A stretch of 64,000 bases of DNA from positions 21,507,639-21,571,638 of the forward strand of contig NC_069135.1 in NCBI RefSeq assembly GCF_026914265.1, in the 5' to 3' direction. Shown here piece by piece: positions 22,496 through 33,505 of the stretch (its first letter is position 1; every line of letters starts with the position of its first letter). A model generated the notes under the pieces. The model was given only the letters and a program-made list of their open reading frames with translations. It did not search any database and was not told the origin of the DNA. Source of the DNA: Mya arenaria. Taxonomy: Eukaryota > Mollusca > Bivalvia > Myida > Myidae. The position numbers and the translations under genes were made by a program.

Positions 22496-23640
22496 GCAGG
22501 TGTGTGTTCCTTGACCCATATTTTGGTTGGTTTTGGTGGGGGTGCCTGTTTCTCTATCTGTATACTGGTTTCTTTAGGTGCAGGTACCTGTTTCCGTATC
22601 TGTATACTGGTTTATTTAGGTATAGGTGCCTGTTTCTGTATCTGTATACTGGTTTCTTTAGGTGCAGGTGTCTGTTTCTGTATCTGTATACTGGTTTCTT
22701 TAGGTTCAGATGCCTGTTTTTGTATCCTGTATACTGGCTTCTTCAGGTGCAGGTGTCTGTTTCTGTATCTGTATACTGGTTTCTTTAGGTGCAGGTGCCT
22801 GTTTTTGTATCCTGTATACTGGCTTCTTCAGGTGCAGGTGCCTGTTTCTGTATCCTGTATACTGGTTTCTTTAGGTGCAGGTGCCTGTTTCTGTATCTGT
22901 ATACTGGTTTCTTTAGGTGCAGGTGCCTGTTTCTGTATTCTGTATACTGGTTTCTTTAGGTGCAGGTGCCTGTTTCTGTATCCTGTATACTGGTTTCTTT
23001 AGGTGCAGGTGCCTGTTTTTGTATCCTGTATACTGGTTTCTTTAGGTGCAGGTGCCTGTTTCTGTATCCTGTATACTGGTTTCTTTAGGTGCAGGTGCCT
23101 GTTTCTGTATCCTGTATACTGGCTTCTTTAGGTGCAGGTGCCTGTTTCTGTATCCTGTATACTGGTTTCTTTAGGTGCAGGTGTCTGTTTCTGTATCCTG
23201 TATACTGGTTTCTTTAGGTGCAGGTGCCTGTTTCTGTATCCTGTATACTGGTTTCTTTAGGTGCAGGTGCCTGTTTCTGTATCCTGTATACTGGTTTCTT
23301 TAGGTGCAGGTGCCTGTTTCTGTATCTGTATAATGGTTTCTTTAGGTGCAGGTGCCTTTTTCTGTATCCTGTATACTGGTTTCTTTAGGTGCAGGTGCCT
23401 GTTTCTGTATCTGTATACTGGCTTCTTTAGGTGCAGGTGCCTGTTTCTGTATCCTTTATACTGGCTTCTTTAGGTGCATGTGCCTGATCCTGTATCCTGT
23501 ATACTGGCTTCTTTAGGTGCAGGTGCCTGTTTCTGTATCTGTATACTGATTTCTTTAGGTGCAGGTGCCTATTTCTGTATCCTGTATACTGGCTTCTTTA
23601 GGAGCAGGTACGTATTCATGTATGTCTCCAATGGTTTTCA
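22496..23640. repeat. 43-bp minisatellite
   Basis: About 25 units of TACTGGTTTCTTTAGGTGCA plus GGTGCCTGTTTCTGTATCCTGTA, alternating between TATCCTGTA and shorter TATCTGTA variants. Each has TTTCTTTAG/GTGCAG/GTGCCT. Confidence 0.92.
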
Positions 23641-25545
23641 ATACGTTCGGGTGAGTAATCATTTACTTTTTTACTAAATGGTTTTATTATGTGTATTTGA
23701 GATTTCTTTTACCTCTTTACTTGTTTTAATAACGTACAGGTGAGTTCACTTTTACCTCTTTACATGTTTTCACTAGGTACAGTTGAGTTTTCTTTTACCT
23801 CTTTTAAATTACATGTTTTCACTAGGTACAGGTGAGTTCACTTTTACCTCTTTACATGTTTTCACTAGGTACAGTTGAGTTTTCTTTTACCTCTTTTAAA
23901 TTACATGTTTTCACTAGGTACAGGTGAGTTTTCTTATACCTCTTTACATGTTTTCACTAGGTACAGGTGAGTTTTCTTATACCTCTTTACATGTTTTCAC
24001 TAGGTACAGTTGAGGTTTTTTTTTACCTCTTTACATGTTTTCACTAGGTACAGGTGAGTTTTCTTATACCTCTTTACATGTTTTCACTAGGTACAGGTGA
24101 GTTTTCTTATACCTCTTTACATGTTTTCACTAGGTACAGTTGAGTTTTCTTATACCTCTTAACATGTTTTCACTAGGCACAGTTGAGTTTTCTTTTACCT
24201 CTTTACATGTTTTCACTAGGTACAGTTGAGTTTTCTTTTACCTCTTTTAAATTACATGTTTTCACTAGGCACAGTTGAGTTTTCTTATACCTCTTTTAAA
24301 TTACATGTTTTCACTAGGTACAGGTGAGTTTTCTTATACCTCTTTACATGTTTTCACTAGGTACAGTTGAGTTTTCTTATACCTCTTTACATGTTTTCAC
24401 TAGGTACAGTTGAGTTTTCTTATACCTCTTTACATGTTTTCCCTAGGTACAGTTGAGTTTTCTTATACCTCTTTACATGTTTTCACTAGGTACAGGTGAG
24501 TTTTCTTATACCTCTTTACATGTTTTCACTAGGTACAGTTGAGTTTTCTTATACCTCTTTACATGTTTTCACTAGGCACAGTTGAGTTTTCTTATACCTC
24601 TTTACATGTTTTCACTAGGCACAGTTGAGTTTTCTTATATCTCTTTTAAATTACATGTTTTCACTAGGCACAGTTGAGTTTTCTTATACCTCTTTTAAAT
24701 TACATGTTTTCACTAGGCACAGTTGAGTTTTCTTATACCTCTTTTAAATTTCATGTTTTCACTAGGCACAGTTGAGTTTTCTTTTACCTCTTAACATGTT
24801 TTCACTAGGCACAGGTGAGTTTTCTTTTACCTCTTAACATGTTTTCACTAGGCACAGGTGACTTTTCTTTTACCTCTTAACATGTTTTCACTAGGCACAG
24901 TTGAGTTTTCTTATACCTCTTTTAAATTACATGTTTTCACTAGGCACAGTTGAGTTTTCTTATACCTCTTTTAAATAACATGTTTTCACTAGGCACAGTT
25001 GAGTTTTCTTATACCTCTTTTAAATTACATGTTTTCACTAGGCACAGTTGAGTTTTCTTTTACCTCTTAACATGTTTTCACTAGGCCCAGGTGAGTTTTC
25101 TTTTACCTCTTAACATGTTTTCACTAGGCACAGGTGACTTTTCTTTTACCTCTTAACATGTTTTCACTAGGCACAGTTGAGTTTTCTTTTACATCTTAAC
25201 ATGTTTTCACTAGGCACAGGTGAGTTTTCTTTTACCTCTTAACATGTGTTCACTCTATATGTACAGGTGAGTTTTATTTTACCTCTTTACATTTTTCACT
25301 AGGTACAAGTGAGTTTTCTTATACCTCTTTACATGTTTTCACTAGGTACAGTTGAGTTTTCTTATACCTCTTTTAAATTATATGTTTTCACTAGGTACAA
25401 GTGAGTTTTCTTATATCTCTTGACATGTTTTCAATATGTACAGGAGAATTTTCTTTTACCTCATTACCTTTTTCCATTAGGTACAGGTGAGTTTTCTTTT
25501 ACTTCTTTACTTGTTTTAATTAAGCACAGGAGTTTTGTTTTACAG
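23641..25545. repeat. 43-bp minisatellite with TTTTCACTAGGTACAGGTGAGT core
   Basis: Roughly 40 units of ATGTTTTCACTAGGTACAG followed by (G/T)TGAGTTTTCTTATACCTC and TTTAC, with a longer variant carrying TTTTAAATTAC. In the GTGAGT variants every unit holds a pyrimidine-AG, then GTACAG, then GTGAGT. Cores shift from GGTACAG to GGCACAG along the array, showing local homogenisation. Confidence 0.92.
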
Positions 25546-25699
25546 TTGAGGCAGTTGGTGTCAATTAGTGAGATAAACATTGAAGAAAAAAAACACAATT
25601 ACACGACTGGGATCTACTATGAAGGACTCGAAGACTGTGAATAGTTTCTACCGATGGCCTGGAATCAGGTACAACCTATTCTATATTTTAGTGGCAAAC

Positions 25700-26330
25700 A
25701 TTGAAATAAAAACGGTCTTTATGGCATTCAACCAGATGTCTCTCCTTGGTCAATATATACACGATGTTACCAGATCTAATCAATGACCCTCAGCCTCTAC
25801 ATGGTAAGTACATACATGCTGTAACCAGATGTAACAAACGACCCTCAGCCTCTCCTTGGTAAATATATACATGATGTTACCAGATCAAAACAATTAGTCA
25901 CAGTCTCTCCTTGGTGAGTACATACATGATGTAACCAGATGTAATCAAAGACCCTCAGTCTCTCCTTGGTAAGTATATATATATACATGATGTAAACAAA
26001 TGTAACCAACAGCCCTCAGTCTCTCCTTTGTTAGTATATACATGATGTAACCAGATGTAACCAACGACCCTCAGCCTCTCCTTGGTAAATATATACATGA
26101 TGTTACCAGATCAAAACAATTAGCCACAGTCTCTCCTTGGTGAGTACATACATGATGTAACCAGATGTAATCAAAGACCCTCAGTCTCTCCTTGGTAAGT
26201 ATATAAATACATGATGTAAACAAATGTAACCAACAGCCCTCAGTCTCTCCTTGGTTAGTATATACATGATGTAACCAGATGTAACCAACGACCCTCAGTC
26301 TCTCCTTGGCAAGTATTACATGATGTTAAT
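25700..26330. repeat. 55-bp minisatellite with donor-like GGTAAGTA
   Basis: About ten units of CAGATGTAACCAACGACCCT plus CAGTCTCTCCTTGGTAAGTA plus TATACATGATGTAAC. Most units retain CTTG/GTAAGT or GTGAGT at the same place. A two- to three-unit higher-order repeat is apparent (25850-26040 compared with 26065-26290). Confidence 0.88.
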
Positions 26331-26396
26331 GTGTTATTTTTGAGCTTTCATAATAAAGAAGTAAAACGAACTATAAATAACACAAATAGACCGTTA

Positions 26397-26515
26397 GTAT
26401 GGTAGGGAACATTTTCATCTTTGTTTTAAGCCGTCATTTTAAGCAAAATGTTGCCTTCCGACGTAGCATTTATGACGTAATTTATCACGTGGTATACACA
26501 CACTGGCTGTGAAAG
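26397..26515. mobile_element. partial inverted-repeat element, CAGTGTGTGTATACC family
   Basis: Carries AAAATGTTGCCTTCCGACGT through TTATCACGTGGTATACACAC ending CACTG. This is one terminal arm of the family seen complete at 39926-40412 and 42421-42898. The opposite arm is missing. Confidence 0.7.
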
Positions 26516-26717
26516 AAAGGAAGTTTCAAGGTATGCCGATTGCAGTTATTGAAGGCGCTGGGGAAGAATAGCCTTGTATCTCGTCTGGAAACGCAGCTTG
26601 GCATAAGGATTTATAAGAAATTGGGTAAGAACAATTGTTTTAAAAGCATATAGTTAACATAGAATTTGAGGAAAAAAGGAAGATATTGCTCATCAATACC
26701 ATTCATTTCTAGATCAG

Positions 26718-27322
26718 GGGCGGTATTCATAAAACCTCTTAAGTCATTTCCTAACTTTAGTCACTTTCCTATCTTTGACATCTCTTTAGTCATATAAAAT
26801 AAAAAAAGAAGTTCCAAAATCCATTATTTCTATTGACCTTACTTAAAAAACATACTTAAAATTTTGTTAAAAATACTTAAACATTCCTTTCGTTTGACTT
26901 TGAAAAAAGAAATTATCTCAAGTTAGGAAATGACTTAAGGCCCAAATTTCTCAAAACTTCTTAGGCTTAACAGGCTTAAGTAGCTTATTTCAATTAGCCA
27001 AAATATATACTTAAATTGAATTTTGATAGTTAAAATATGGTTTATTGTGATTATCCTAAAGATAAGTCCTATCTTAAGTATAAAAGGTCTTAAAATGTAA
27101 AAGTGCTATCTTAAGTATAAAAGGTCTTAAAATGTAAAGTCCTATCTTAAGTATAAAAGGTCTTAAAATGTAAAAGTCCTATCTTAAGTATAAAAGGTCT
27201 TAAAATGTAAATATTACGCAAATTATTGAAAACAAAAATAGTGAGCTTAGCTTAACCCTTTTTAAGGGGCTTAAGAAGTTTCGAAAAATTGGGGCCAGAC
27301 ATCTTATGAATACCGGCCTAGG
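26718..27322. mobile_element. inverted-repeat element (GGCGGTATTCATAA) with another element nested in it
   Basis: The left arm GGCGGTATTCATAAAACCTC then TTAAGTCATTTCCTAACTTT is matched at the right by AAGTTAGGAAATGACTTAAG and, after an interruption, CTTATGAATACCGGCC. The interruption (26939-27296) is itself an inverted-repeat element. The outer element is therefore split inside its right arm by a later insertion. Confidence 0.75.
26939..27296. mobile_element. nested inverted-repeat element (GGCCCAAATTTCTC)
   Basis: Left end GGCCCAAATTTCTCAAAACT; right end read in reverse GGCCCCAATTTTTCGAAACT. Between them four tandem copies of a unit of about 38 bp (CCTATCTTAAGTATAAAAGG plus TCTTAAAATGTAAAAGT) occur at 27065-27210. 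It sits in the right arm of the 26718-27322 element. Confidence 0.75.
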
Positions 27323-27560
27323 TTTTATTGTATATGGTGATGCATACAAAAAACCTTCAAAAGAGAGTGTATCCGAATTTTCTGTAAGATTATAAACTCC
27401 GGATTTGTCGTAAAGAAATAAGTATTATAATTGTTAACTTTCCGTTTAAATCCTTTTTGTGAATTTGAACAACATGTAATGCATATACGTGTACTATAAA
27501 GGCATTAAATATACTGATATAAGATTTTTGCAGACATTTGCCAACAATGGACTAGGCTAG

Positions 27561-27727
27561 TTCCCAGACTGGCTTTATGTTGCATACTCTCAAACGACGG
27601 AACGAGGACAGAGGAGGGAGCTTGCAAAACCCAGACAAGAAAAAGAGGCAGTAGCTGACGGAAATGTCACATCTAAAGTAGCATTTGAAGTTTCCGAGGA
27701 TGTCATATACCAGCCAGGTTATTACTA
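27561..27727 (+). other. possible exon of unknown protein
   Basis: An open frame of about 55 codons reads WLYVAYSQTTERGQRRELAK then an acidic/polar tail (EVSEDVIYQPG). Candidate acceptor AGs lie at its left and a CCAG/GTTATT donor-like site at its right. No start codon or recognised domain. It may belong with the decayed exonuclease-like sequence at 30818, but nothing proves this. Confidence 0.2.
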
Positions 27728-28794
27728 AAATTGAATATATTCCACTTTATACTTGTACTGGTCAAAGTAATGGTATGTTGTAAAGATTAATATTTCACAT
27801 GATCCTTGATGTATCACACCAGAAACTTTTGGCAAAAACTCCAGCCTTAATTTGTGAAAAAAAACAATGGAGACGAACTACAATAGCATGCTCAATTAAT
27901 CCCGAATGTAAACTTAAAGTAAACGTTAAGTCCCATGTATTATTGATGATAAACATTTTAAAATTGTTATAAATTCAAGTCTAACGCATATAGTACTAAA
28001 ATAATAAGATTGTATTGGCGATGTTAGACAACTTACTATTATAAAGAAACATTGTTTTCTTTAGAGCATTGTTTAAATACTTATTGAGTTCCTTCTCCTA
28101 GGCATGTATGTGTATATGACATTGTAAATATTTGTAAATATTGTATTTGTCCTCATGGGCCGTATGGTATTTGGGATATGAAATAAACCATCTTCCTATT
28201 AAACACAATTAGTAAGAATTGATTTGAGTGCATGTATGATAACGAACTATATTTGAAACCTTTACAAAGGTTTATTGAATGGTGTATGCAATAAAACCCA
28301 TAATTATTTCAGATAGAAGACAGAGCTAGAACATGAACTTAGGAGCAGTTTTGTTTCCCATGCCTATGATCTAATTTAGGACTATTTGAACAGTTGAGGT
28401 CCAAAGATCCCACGATTGTTGCTCAAAGAAGGTAATTTTTGTTCTTATTGTGTTTTCACCTGTATCCAAATTTCGATCAAAATCATAGAAATAATTAGTA
28501 ACATGGGTAGCTGTTGTTACATAAAGCATTCAAGAACTCGCCTTGTTGTGTAATGTGGAATATTTAATAATAAAAAACTCGCCTTTAAGATTCGTAGATT
28601 TGAAGGACACACTTTCAGATTAATTGGTTATCACTTCATCAAAGCGATATCCGGAGCATTTGTCACACTAAAATACTCGCTTTTGTTTTCAATGACAATT
28701 GGGAAAAGCTGGCTGCATCAGAGCGAGTGAGCTTATAAGGCAGTAGCCACATACCCTGCGGTTCGTCAATTGGTTGTAGTGTTGTAAGTATTGT
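27728..28794. other. no recognisable feature
   Basis: AT-rich sequence with no supported exon or repeat. Confidence 0.35.
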
Positions 28795-28875
28795 AAAGTG
28801 GTACGGCGGGTAATCCAACCAGCGACCCTTTGATTGATAGTCAGTTGAGTTACCACTAGACAACGGATCCGCTAC
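28795..28875 (-). repeat. tRNA-like sequence, probable SINE head
   Basis: On the minus strand GTTGTCTAGTGGTAACTCAA resembles a tRNA A box. About 30 bases later GGTCGCTGGTTGGATTACCC resembles a B box (GGTTCGANTCC) with two changes. Spacing fits a tRNA. No convincing cloverleaf with paired acceptor stem was found, so a tRNA-derived SINE relic is likelier than a working tRNA gene. Confidence 0.4.
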
Positions 28876-28918
28876 AAAGGAGACAATTTTCATGTCTGAT
28901 GTTTGGTTAAAATATTCA

Positions 28919-30735
28919 CTAATTATGCCCCCCCTTCGAAGAAGAGGGGTATATTGCTTTGCACAGGCATGTCGGTCGGTCGGTCGGTCGGTCCGTCGGT
29001 AGACCAAAGCTTGTCCGAGTGATAACTCAACAATTCCTGGACGTATGGTCATCAAACTTCACATGAAGGTTGGGCCTGACCAGTAGATGACCCCTATTGA
29101 TTTTGGGGGTCATCAGGTCAAAGGTCAAGGTCACAGTGACCTTTAATGTTAAAATAATTTTAAAGCTTGTCCGAGTGATAACTCGACAATGCCTGCACCC
29201 ATGGCCCTCAAACTTGACATGGAAATTGGGCCTGAGCAGTAGATGACCCCTATTGTTTTTGGGGATCATCAGGCCGAAGTTCAAGGTCACAGTGACCTTG
29301 AATGATAAAAGGTTGTCCGAGTGATAACGTGACAATGCCTGCACCCATGGCCCTCAAACTTGACTTGGAGGTTGGGCCTGACCAGTAGCTGACCCCTATT
29401 GTTTTTGGGGCTCATCGGGTCAAAGGTCAAGTTCACAGTGACCTTGAATGGTAAAAGGTTGTCCGAGTGATACCTCAACAATGCCTGCACCCATGGCCCG
29501 CATCATTGAATTGGAGGTTGGGCCTGACCAGTAGATGACCCCTATTGTTTTTGGGGGCCATCAGGCCAAAGGTCAAGGTCACAGTGACCTTGAATGGTAA
29601 AAATTTGTCCGAGTGATAACTCGACAATGCCTGCACCCATGGCCCTCATAATTGAATTGGAGGTTGGGCCTGACCAGTAGAAGACCCTTATTGTTTTTTG
29701 GGGTCATCGGGCAAAAGGTCAATGTCATAGTCACCTTGAATGGTTAGAGGTTTTCCGTGTGATAACTTGACAATGCCTGCACCCATGGCCCTCAAACTTG
29801 ACTTGGAGATTGGGCCTGTCCAGTACATGGCCCCTATTGTTTTTTGGGGTCATCTGGCCAAAAGTCAAGGTCACAGTCACATTGAATGGTTAGAGGTTTT
29901 CCGTGTGATGACTTGACAATGCCTGCACCCATGGCCCTCAAACTTGACTTGGAGATTGGGCCTGACCAGTACATGACCCCTTATGTTTTGGGGGGTCATC
30001 AGGCCCAAGGTCAAGGTCACAGTGAACTTGAATGGTAAAAGGTTGTCCAAGTGATAACTTGACAATGCCTGCACCCATGGCCCTCAAACTTGACCTGGAG
30101 GTTGGACCTGACCAGTAGATGACCCCTATTGTTTTTGGGGGTCATTGGACCAAAGGTCAAGGTCACATGTACCTTGAATGGTAAAAGGTTGTCCGAGTGA
30201 TAACTCGACAATGCCTGCACCCATGGGCCTCAAACTTGACTTGGAGAATTAGCCTGACCAGGAGATAACCCCTATTGATTTTAGGGGTCATTGGACCAAA
30301 GGTCAAGGTCACAGTGACCTGGAATAGTAAAAGGTTATCAGAGTGATAACTCGACAATGCCTGCACCAAACTTGACTTGGAGGTTGGGCCTGGCCAGAAG
30401 ATGGTCCCTATTGATTTTACGGTCATTGGGCCAAACGTCAAGGTCACAGTGACCTTGAATGATAAAAGGTTGTCTGAGTGATAACTTGACAATGCCTGCA
30501 CCCATGGCCCTCAAACTTGACATTTAGGTTTCTGGTGACCAGCTGATGACTCTGGATTTTGAGTTAATAGAGTCAAAGGTCATGGTCATAACATACTCTA
30601 TCCTCACACTTTAATGGTCATAATCTTAAAACTGCCTACACGGCAACAAATCAGCTGTCATTTCGGTCCATGCATATTTCATTCAATTGTCCATATAATC
30701 CTGACAACATGGCGCTCAGGGGGGGGCATAATGTT
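28919..30735. mobile_element. 145-bp tandem-repeat element with ATTATGCCCCCC ends
   Basis: The ends are ATTATGCCCCCC (28921) and GGGGGGCATAAT (ending about 30732), a short terminal inverted repeat. Inside, after a GGTCGGTCGGTC tract, are about eleven units of roughly 145 bp containing TTGTCCGAGTGATAACTCGA, CAATGCCTGCACCCATGGCC and GGTCAAGGTCACAGTGACCT. Minus-strand frames of 60-130 codons are repeat translations. Such arrays between short inverted ends are, to my knowledge, frequent in bivalve genomes. Confidence 0.85.
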
Positions 30736-30817
30736 TGACAAACATCTCTTGTTTGAAAAGTTTTAAAAACTGTTAAATTGTCATGTTATACTTTAAATAA
30801 TGTTCATCTTTTTTCAG

Positions 30818-31090
30818 TATAGAATGATGTTATTCCACTCACAGCCGGTGGGCGACGATGAAATCAATACACAGAAACGAGTGGACCGTTATGTATTTCC
30901 TAAAAATACGCTGAAGTTATAACATGTGTCGTTGGTAATGGAACTAACATGACTGTGAAAGGCATGCCTGTTGATGCCGTTGCTGTCCAGGATCCATTGC
31001 TTGTTTGTTGACTGGATTGAAAAGTGCTGACAGTGTGCTATTAGTTGTCCACAATGGTAAAACTGTTAATGGTCGTATCATGACACGTGT
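30818..31090 (+). pseudogene. decayed DEDDh-type 3'-5' exonuclease fragment
   Basis: After a TTTTTTCAG acceptor-like site the three frames give, in order, RVDRYVFPKNTL, then NGTNMTVKGMPVDAVAVQD, FVDWIEK and SADSVLLVVHNGKTVNGRI. The order (RYV.P..., ...V..G.PV.AV..QDAL, F..W...., VLLV.HNG..F) matches the middle of DEDDh exonuclease domains, where HN lies in the Exo II region (normally AHN.xFD). Here the pieces are in different frames with stops between them and the Exo II Asp is not evident. It therefore looks like a relic, perhaps retroelement-associated. Assignment rests on motif order recalled from the family. Confidence 0.4.
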
Positions 31091-31092
31091 TT

Positions 31093-31475
31093 TTATTAAA
31101 GATATACTCTTACTCCAAAATAAGATTTACCACAATTAATAATATTGTTTTAATTTTCCAAAAGGGATGAATAAATGTCAAAAACAATGGTACTTATGAA
31201 GGATCCCGAGTTTAATTTGAAAGAAATAAGCATAAAACACGGTATTTCTACCTTATGATGCTATAGTAGACCACAGAAAATCATTTAGCATTTACCAATC
31301 ATTAAATATTTTTGCGCTTTCTGCTTTTAAATACACAGTTACAATATTCTTATCAGAAATTAGTATTTTCCATAAATGCATTATTTAGTAAGTAGTTAAA
31401 GGTTCATCAGTCAAAATTGATGTTTGTTATAGATGTGTACGTATTGATTTTGAATAAGAGTGTCACTTTAAGGTG
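31093..31475. mobile_element. inverted-repeat element, TTAAAG-CTCTTA family, copy 1
   Basis: Left TTAAAGATATACTCTTACTC; right, in reverse, CCTTAAAGTGACACTCTTAT. The whole 0.38 kb reappears in opposite orientation at 41108-41475 with scattered substitutions. No coding capacity. Confidence 0.8.
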
Positions 31476-32314
31476 ATCTCATAAGTAAGTTCCATTTGTA
31501 GACATTCTGACGCTCATGAAATCATAGTTTCCTAAACTTCATAAATACTCTCAGCATTGTTGTGATTAGTTGTTTGTGTGGAAATGTTTGCTGTTTTCAT
31601 ACATTATATATTTTAGTAGTTTCTCTTTATACAATATTTCCATAATGAATAACTTGGATAGAGAAACCCCTAAATCTTGTTTTCAGTAAATGACTTTCCA
31701 TTCCTTGTAACGAGTTCTCTCATTTATCAGTTGTATAACACCAGAGACAGTTTCAATACATATCTCAGTCGTTATTTTAGTGTCTAGCTTCATTATTATG
31801 CTACATAGCTGACTGAATATTAAAAATGTATAGAAAGTTGAGGAAATAAAAAAGTCGATGTGATTCCTTTTCTGACCTATATACAAATATTTGAAGTAAC
31901 CACTATTTTTACCACTATTTTTTATTGAAATGGCCGCTGTTACTGTAACTGTTGACAAGAATGACTTTACATTGCTACACTTTCAATAATTCATTGTGCA
32001 TACTGGTGTAATATTGTTTGTGGAACAGAATCATGTGTAAAATAAATTTGTTTTTTGTATCGAAATTGTGTTGTTTTATGCTTCACTTTGTAATACAACA
32101 TCAGGAACGTGACATAAAACAAAGAAGATGTCAACAATTGACGAAATAAAAATGTTTATGATGTGGTTAAAATCTGCTGTTTGCGACTGTTGACGTCGAA
32201 AAACTCTACATGTGCTTGCTGTGAGCTAGACATATTAGTTCGTTCGTCTGATTTAGGGTTGTCCGGGTGGTAACTTGGTCATGATGTGTCAGCTAAACCC
32301 ATGTCTGTAGATAA
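31476..32314. other. no recognisable feature
   Basis: AT-rich sequence; no exon or repeat could be supported. Confidence 0.35.
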
Positions 32315-32768
32315 AAGGGACTTTACACCAGATTGGCACCAACAAGTTTTTTTCTGTAACGAATCTCAGGAGTTATTTATCAAAATGTTTTACTCTTTAA
32401 TATTGTGTTAAAAATATACCAAAATGTAAAAATAAATCGTGTCGGAGACTAGGTTCGAACAGGTGTCGCCAAAATTGCAGTCCAGTGTTGAATCCAGTGG
32501 GCTACGATGGCTTACCCTAGTTGGAATATTCATCACGTGATAACATCGACTAGCCAATCACGCATAAGGATGAACTCCACTAGGTGTACATACCTGGTAA
32601 TATTTTTAATGAAAAAATACGAAACAACTGTGAAAAATAATTAATTGTAAACTATGTGGTACTTCAGTTAGTAAGTTGCAATGCGTTGTACACATCGATA
32701 CCAAGTTTATTTCAGTTTTCGACAAAAAAAAAATCACTTTCAGCATACGGAGTCTAGCCCCTTTAAAA
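32315..32768. mobile_element. element ending in TCTAGCCCCTTTAAA
   Basis: Left AAAAGGGACTTTACACCAG and right GAGTCTAGCCCCTTTAAAAG are imperfect inverted ends, like those of the element at 49766-50228. A tRNA-like segment lies inside (32436-32522). Confidence 0.45.
32436..32522 (-). repeat. tRNA-derived SINE head
   Basis: On the minus strand TCGTAGCCCACTGGATTCAA contains a good A box (TAGCCCACTGG). It is followed at tRNA spacing by CACCTGTTCGAACCTAGTCT with a good B box (GTTCGAACC). The flanks lack a matching acceptor stem. This is the RNA polymerase III promoter arrangement of tRNA-derived SINEs. Confidence 0.6.
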
Positions 32769-33505
32769 GTCAAAGTCACACTGAAACATCCATGTTCACC
32801 TTGATTGGATGGCATGTTGCTAGGCAGACCAATGTCTCGAGGGTAATTTGTTAAAACACCCTTTATTTTGGCTTATCGGTGATCATTGGTCGAATTTTAT
32901 TTTAATTTATTAGCTTTTGTTTCTCAGAACTATACCATATCCAATAGGCAATGACCATTTTAGAAAAAAGAAGTTGCGAACAACTATTAGTATCTGAACG
33001 TGTTGGATACATTTTGGACACTATTATTATTTTTCTATTTGATATCGAAATTGCATGGAAAAAAATCAATTCTAGTTTAAGAAAGTGTTTTGGTTTCAGT
33101 GGGGTACCACTCAGCGCCTGTCAAGTCAATAAAAAACAAAGCTTGATCTACTTAGGCCGCCAGAACTTAAACAAAATGCCCATAATTTTAGCATGTATTA
33201 AATTGTCAAGAAAAATGAGAGAAAGTGAGGCTGCGAAACATTTAGACGGGTTCTTGATGTACGGGAATTTGTATGTGTGGACTTTTTTGTGCTCTACGTC
33301 ATCCAGTTATGTGTACGTTATACAAGTTTAGATTAAAATGTACGCTAACACGAGGGAAATAAGGAATGCGATAAGGTGTAAACAAAAATTGTTGTTATCA
33401 GTAACTACTAAAAACACATTTTTTTCAGGACGCTTAATTGTTTGCACTAGTGTGGATTTTTCTCGTAACTTTATAAAAGAAAGTGCATTCTTGAGTGAAT
33501 ATATT
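32769..33505. other. no recognisable gene
   Basis: Contains a 126-codon plus-strand frame (32951-33331) and a 66-codon one after it. Neither shows a family motif, signal peptide or supporting splice structure. Confidence 0.35.

Noticed and set aside
21024..23677. Frames with VYLFYYVQVVIYL or LFLYLYTGFFRCRC repeats that look like membrane proteins
   Set aside because: Minisatellite translations; the unit is non-coding in style, carries splice-like motifs, and frames shift at unit variants.
28795..28875. Functional tRNA gene
   Set aside because: Box A-like and box B-like words are present, but no matching acceptor stem or clean cloverleaf could be drawn; a SINE relic is more likely.
28663..30523. 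Minus-strand frames of 60-130 codons
   Set aside because: By-products of the 145-bp repeat and the flanking tRNA-like sequence; several copies carry the same peptide with frequent stops.
32951..33331. 126-codon plus-strand frame
   Set aside because: No recognised domain, signal peptide or exon partner; close to the length expected by chance in AT-rich DNA with few supporting signals.
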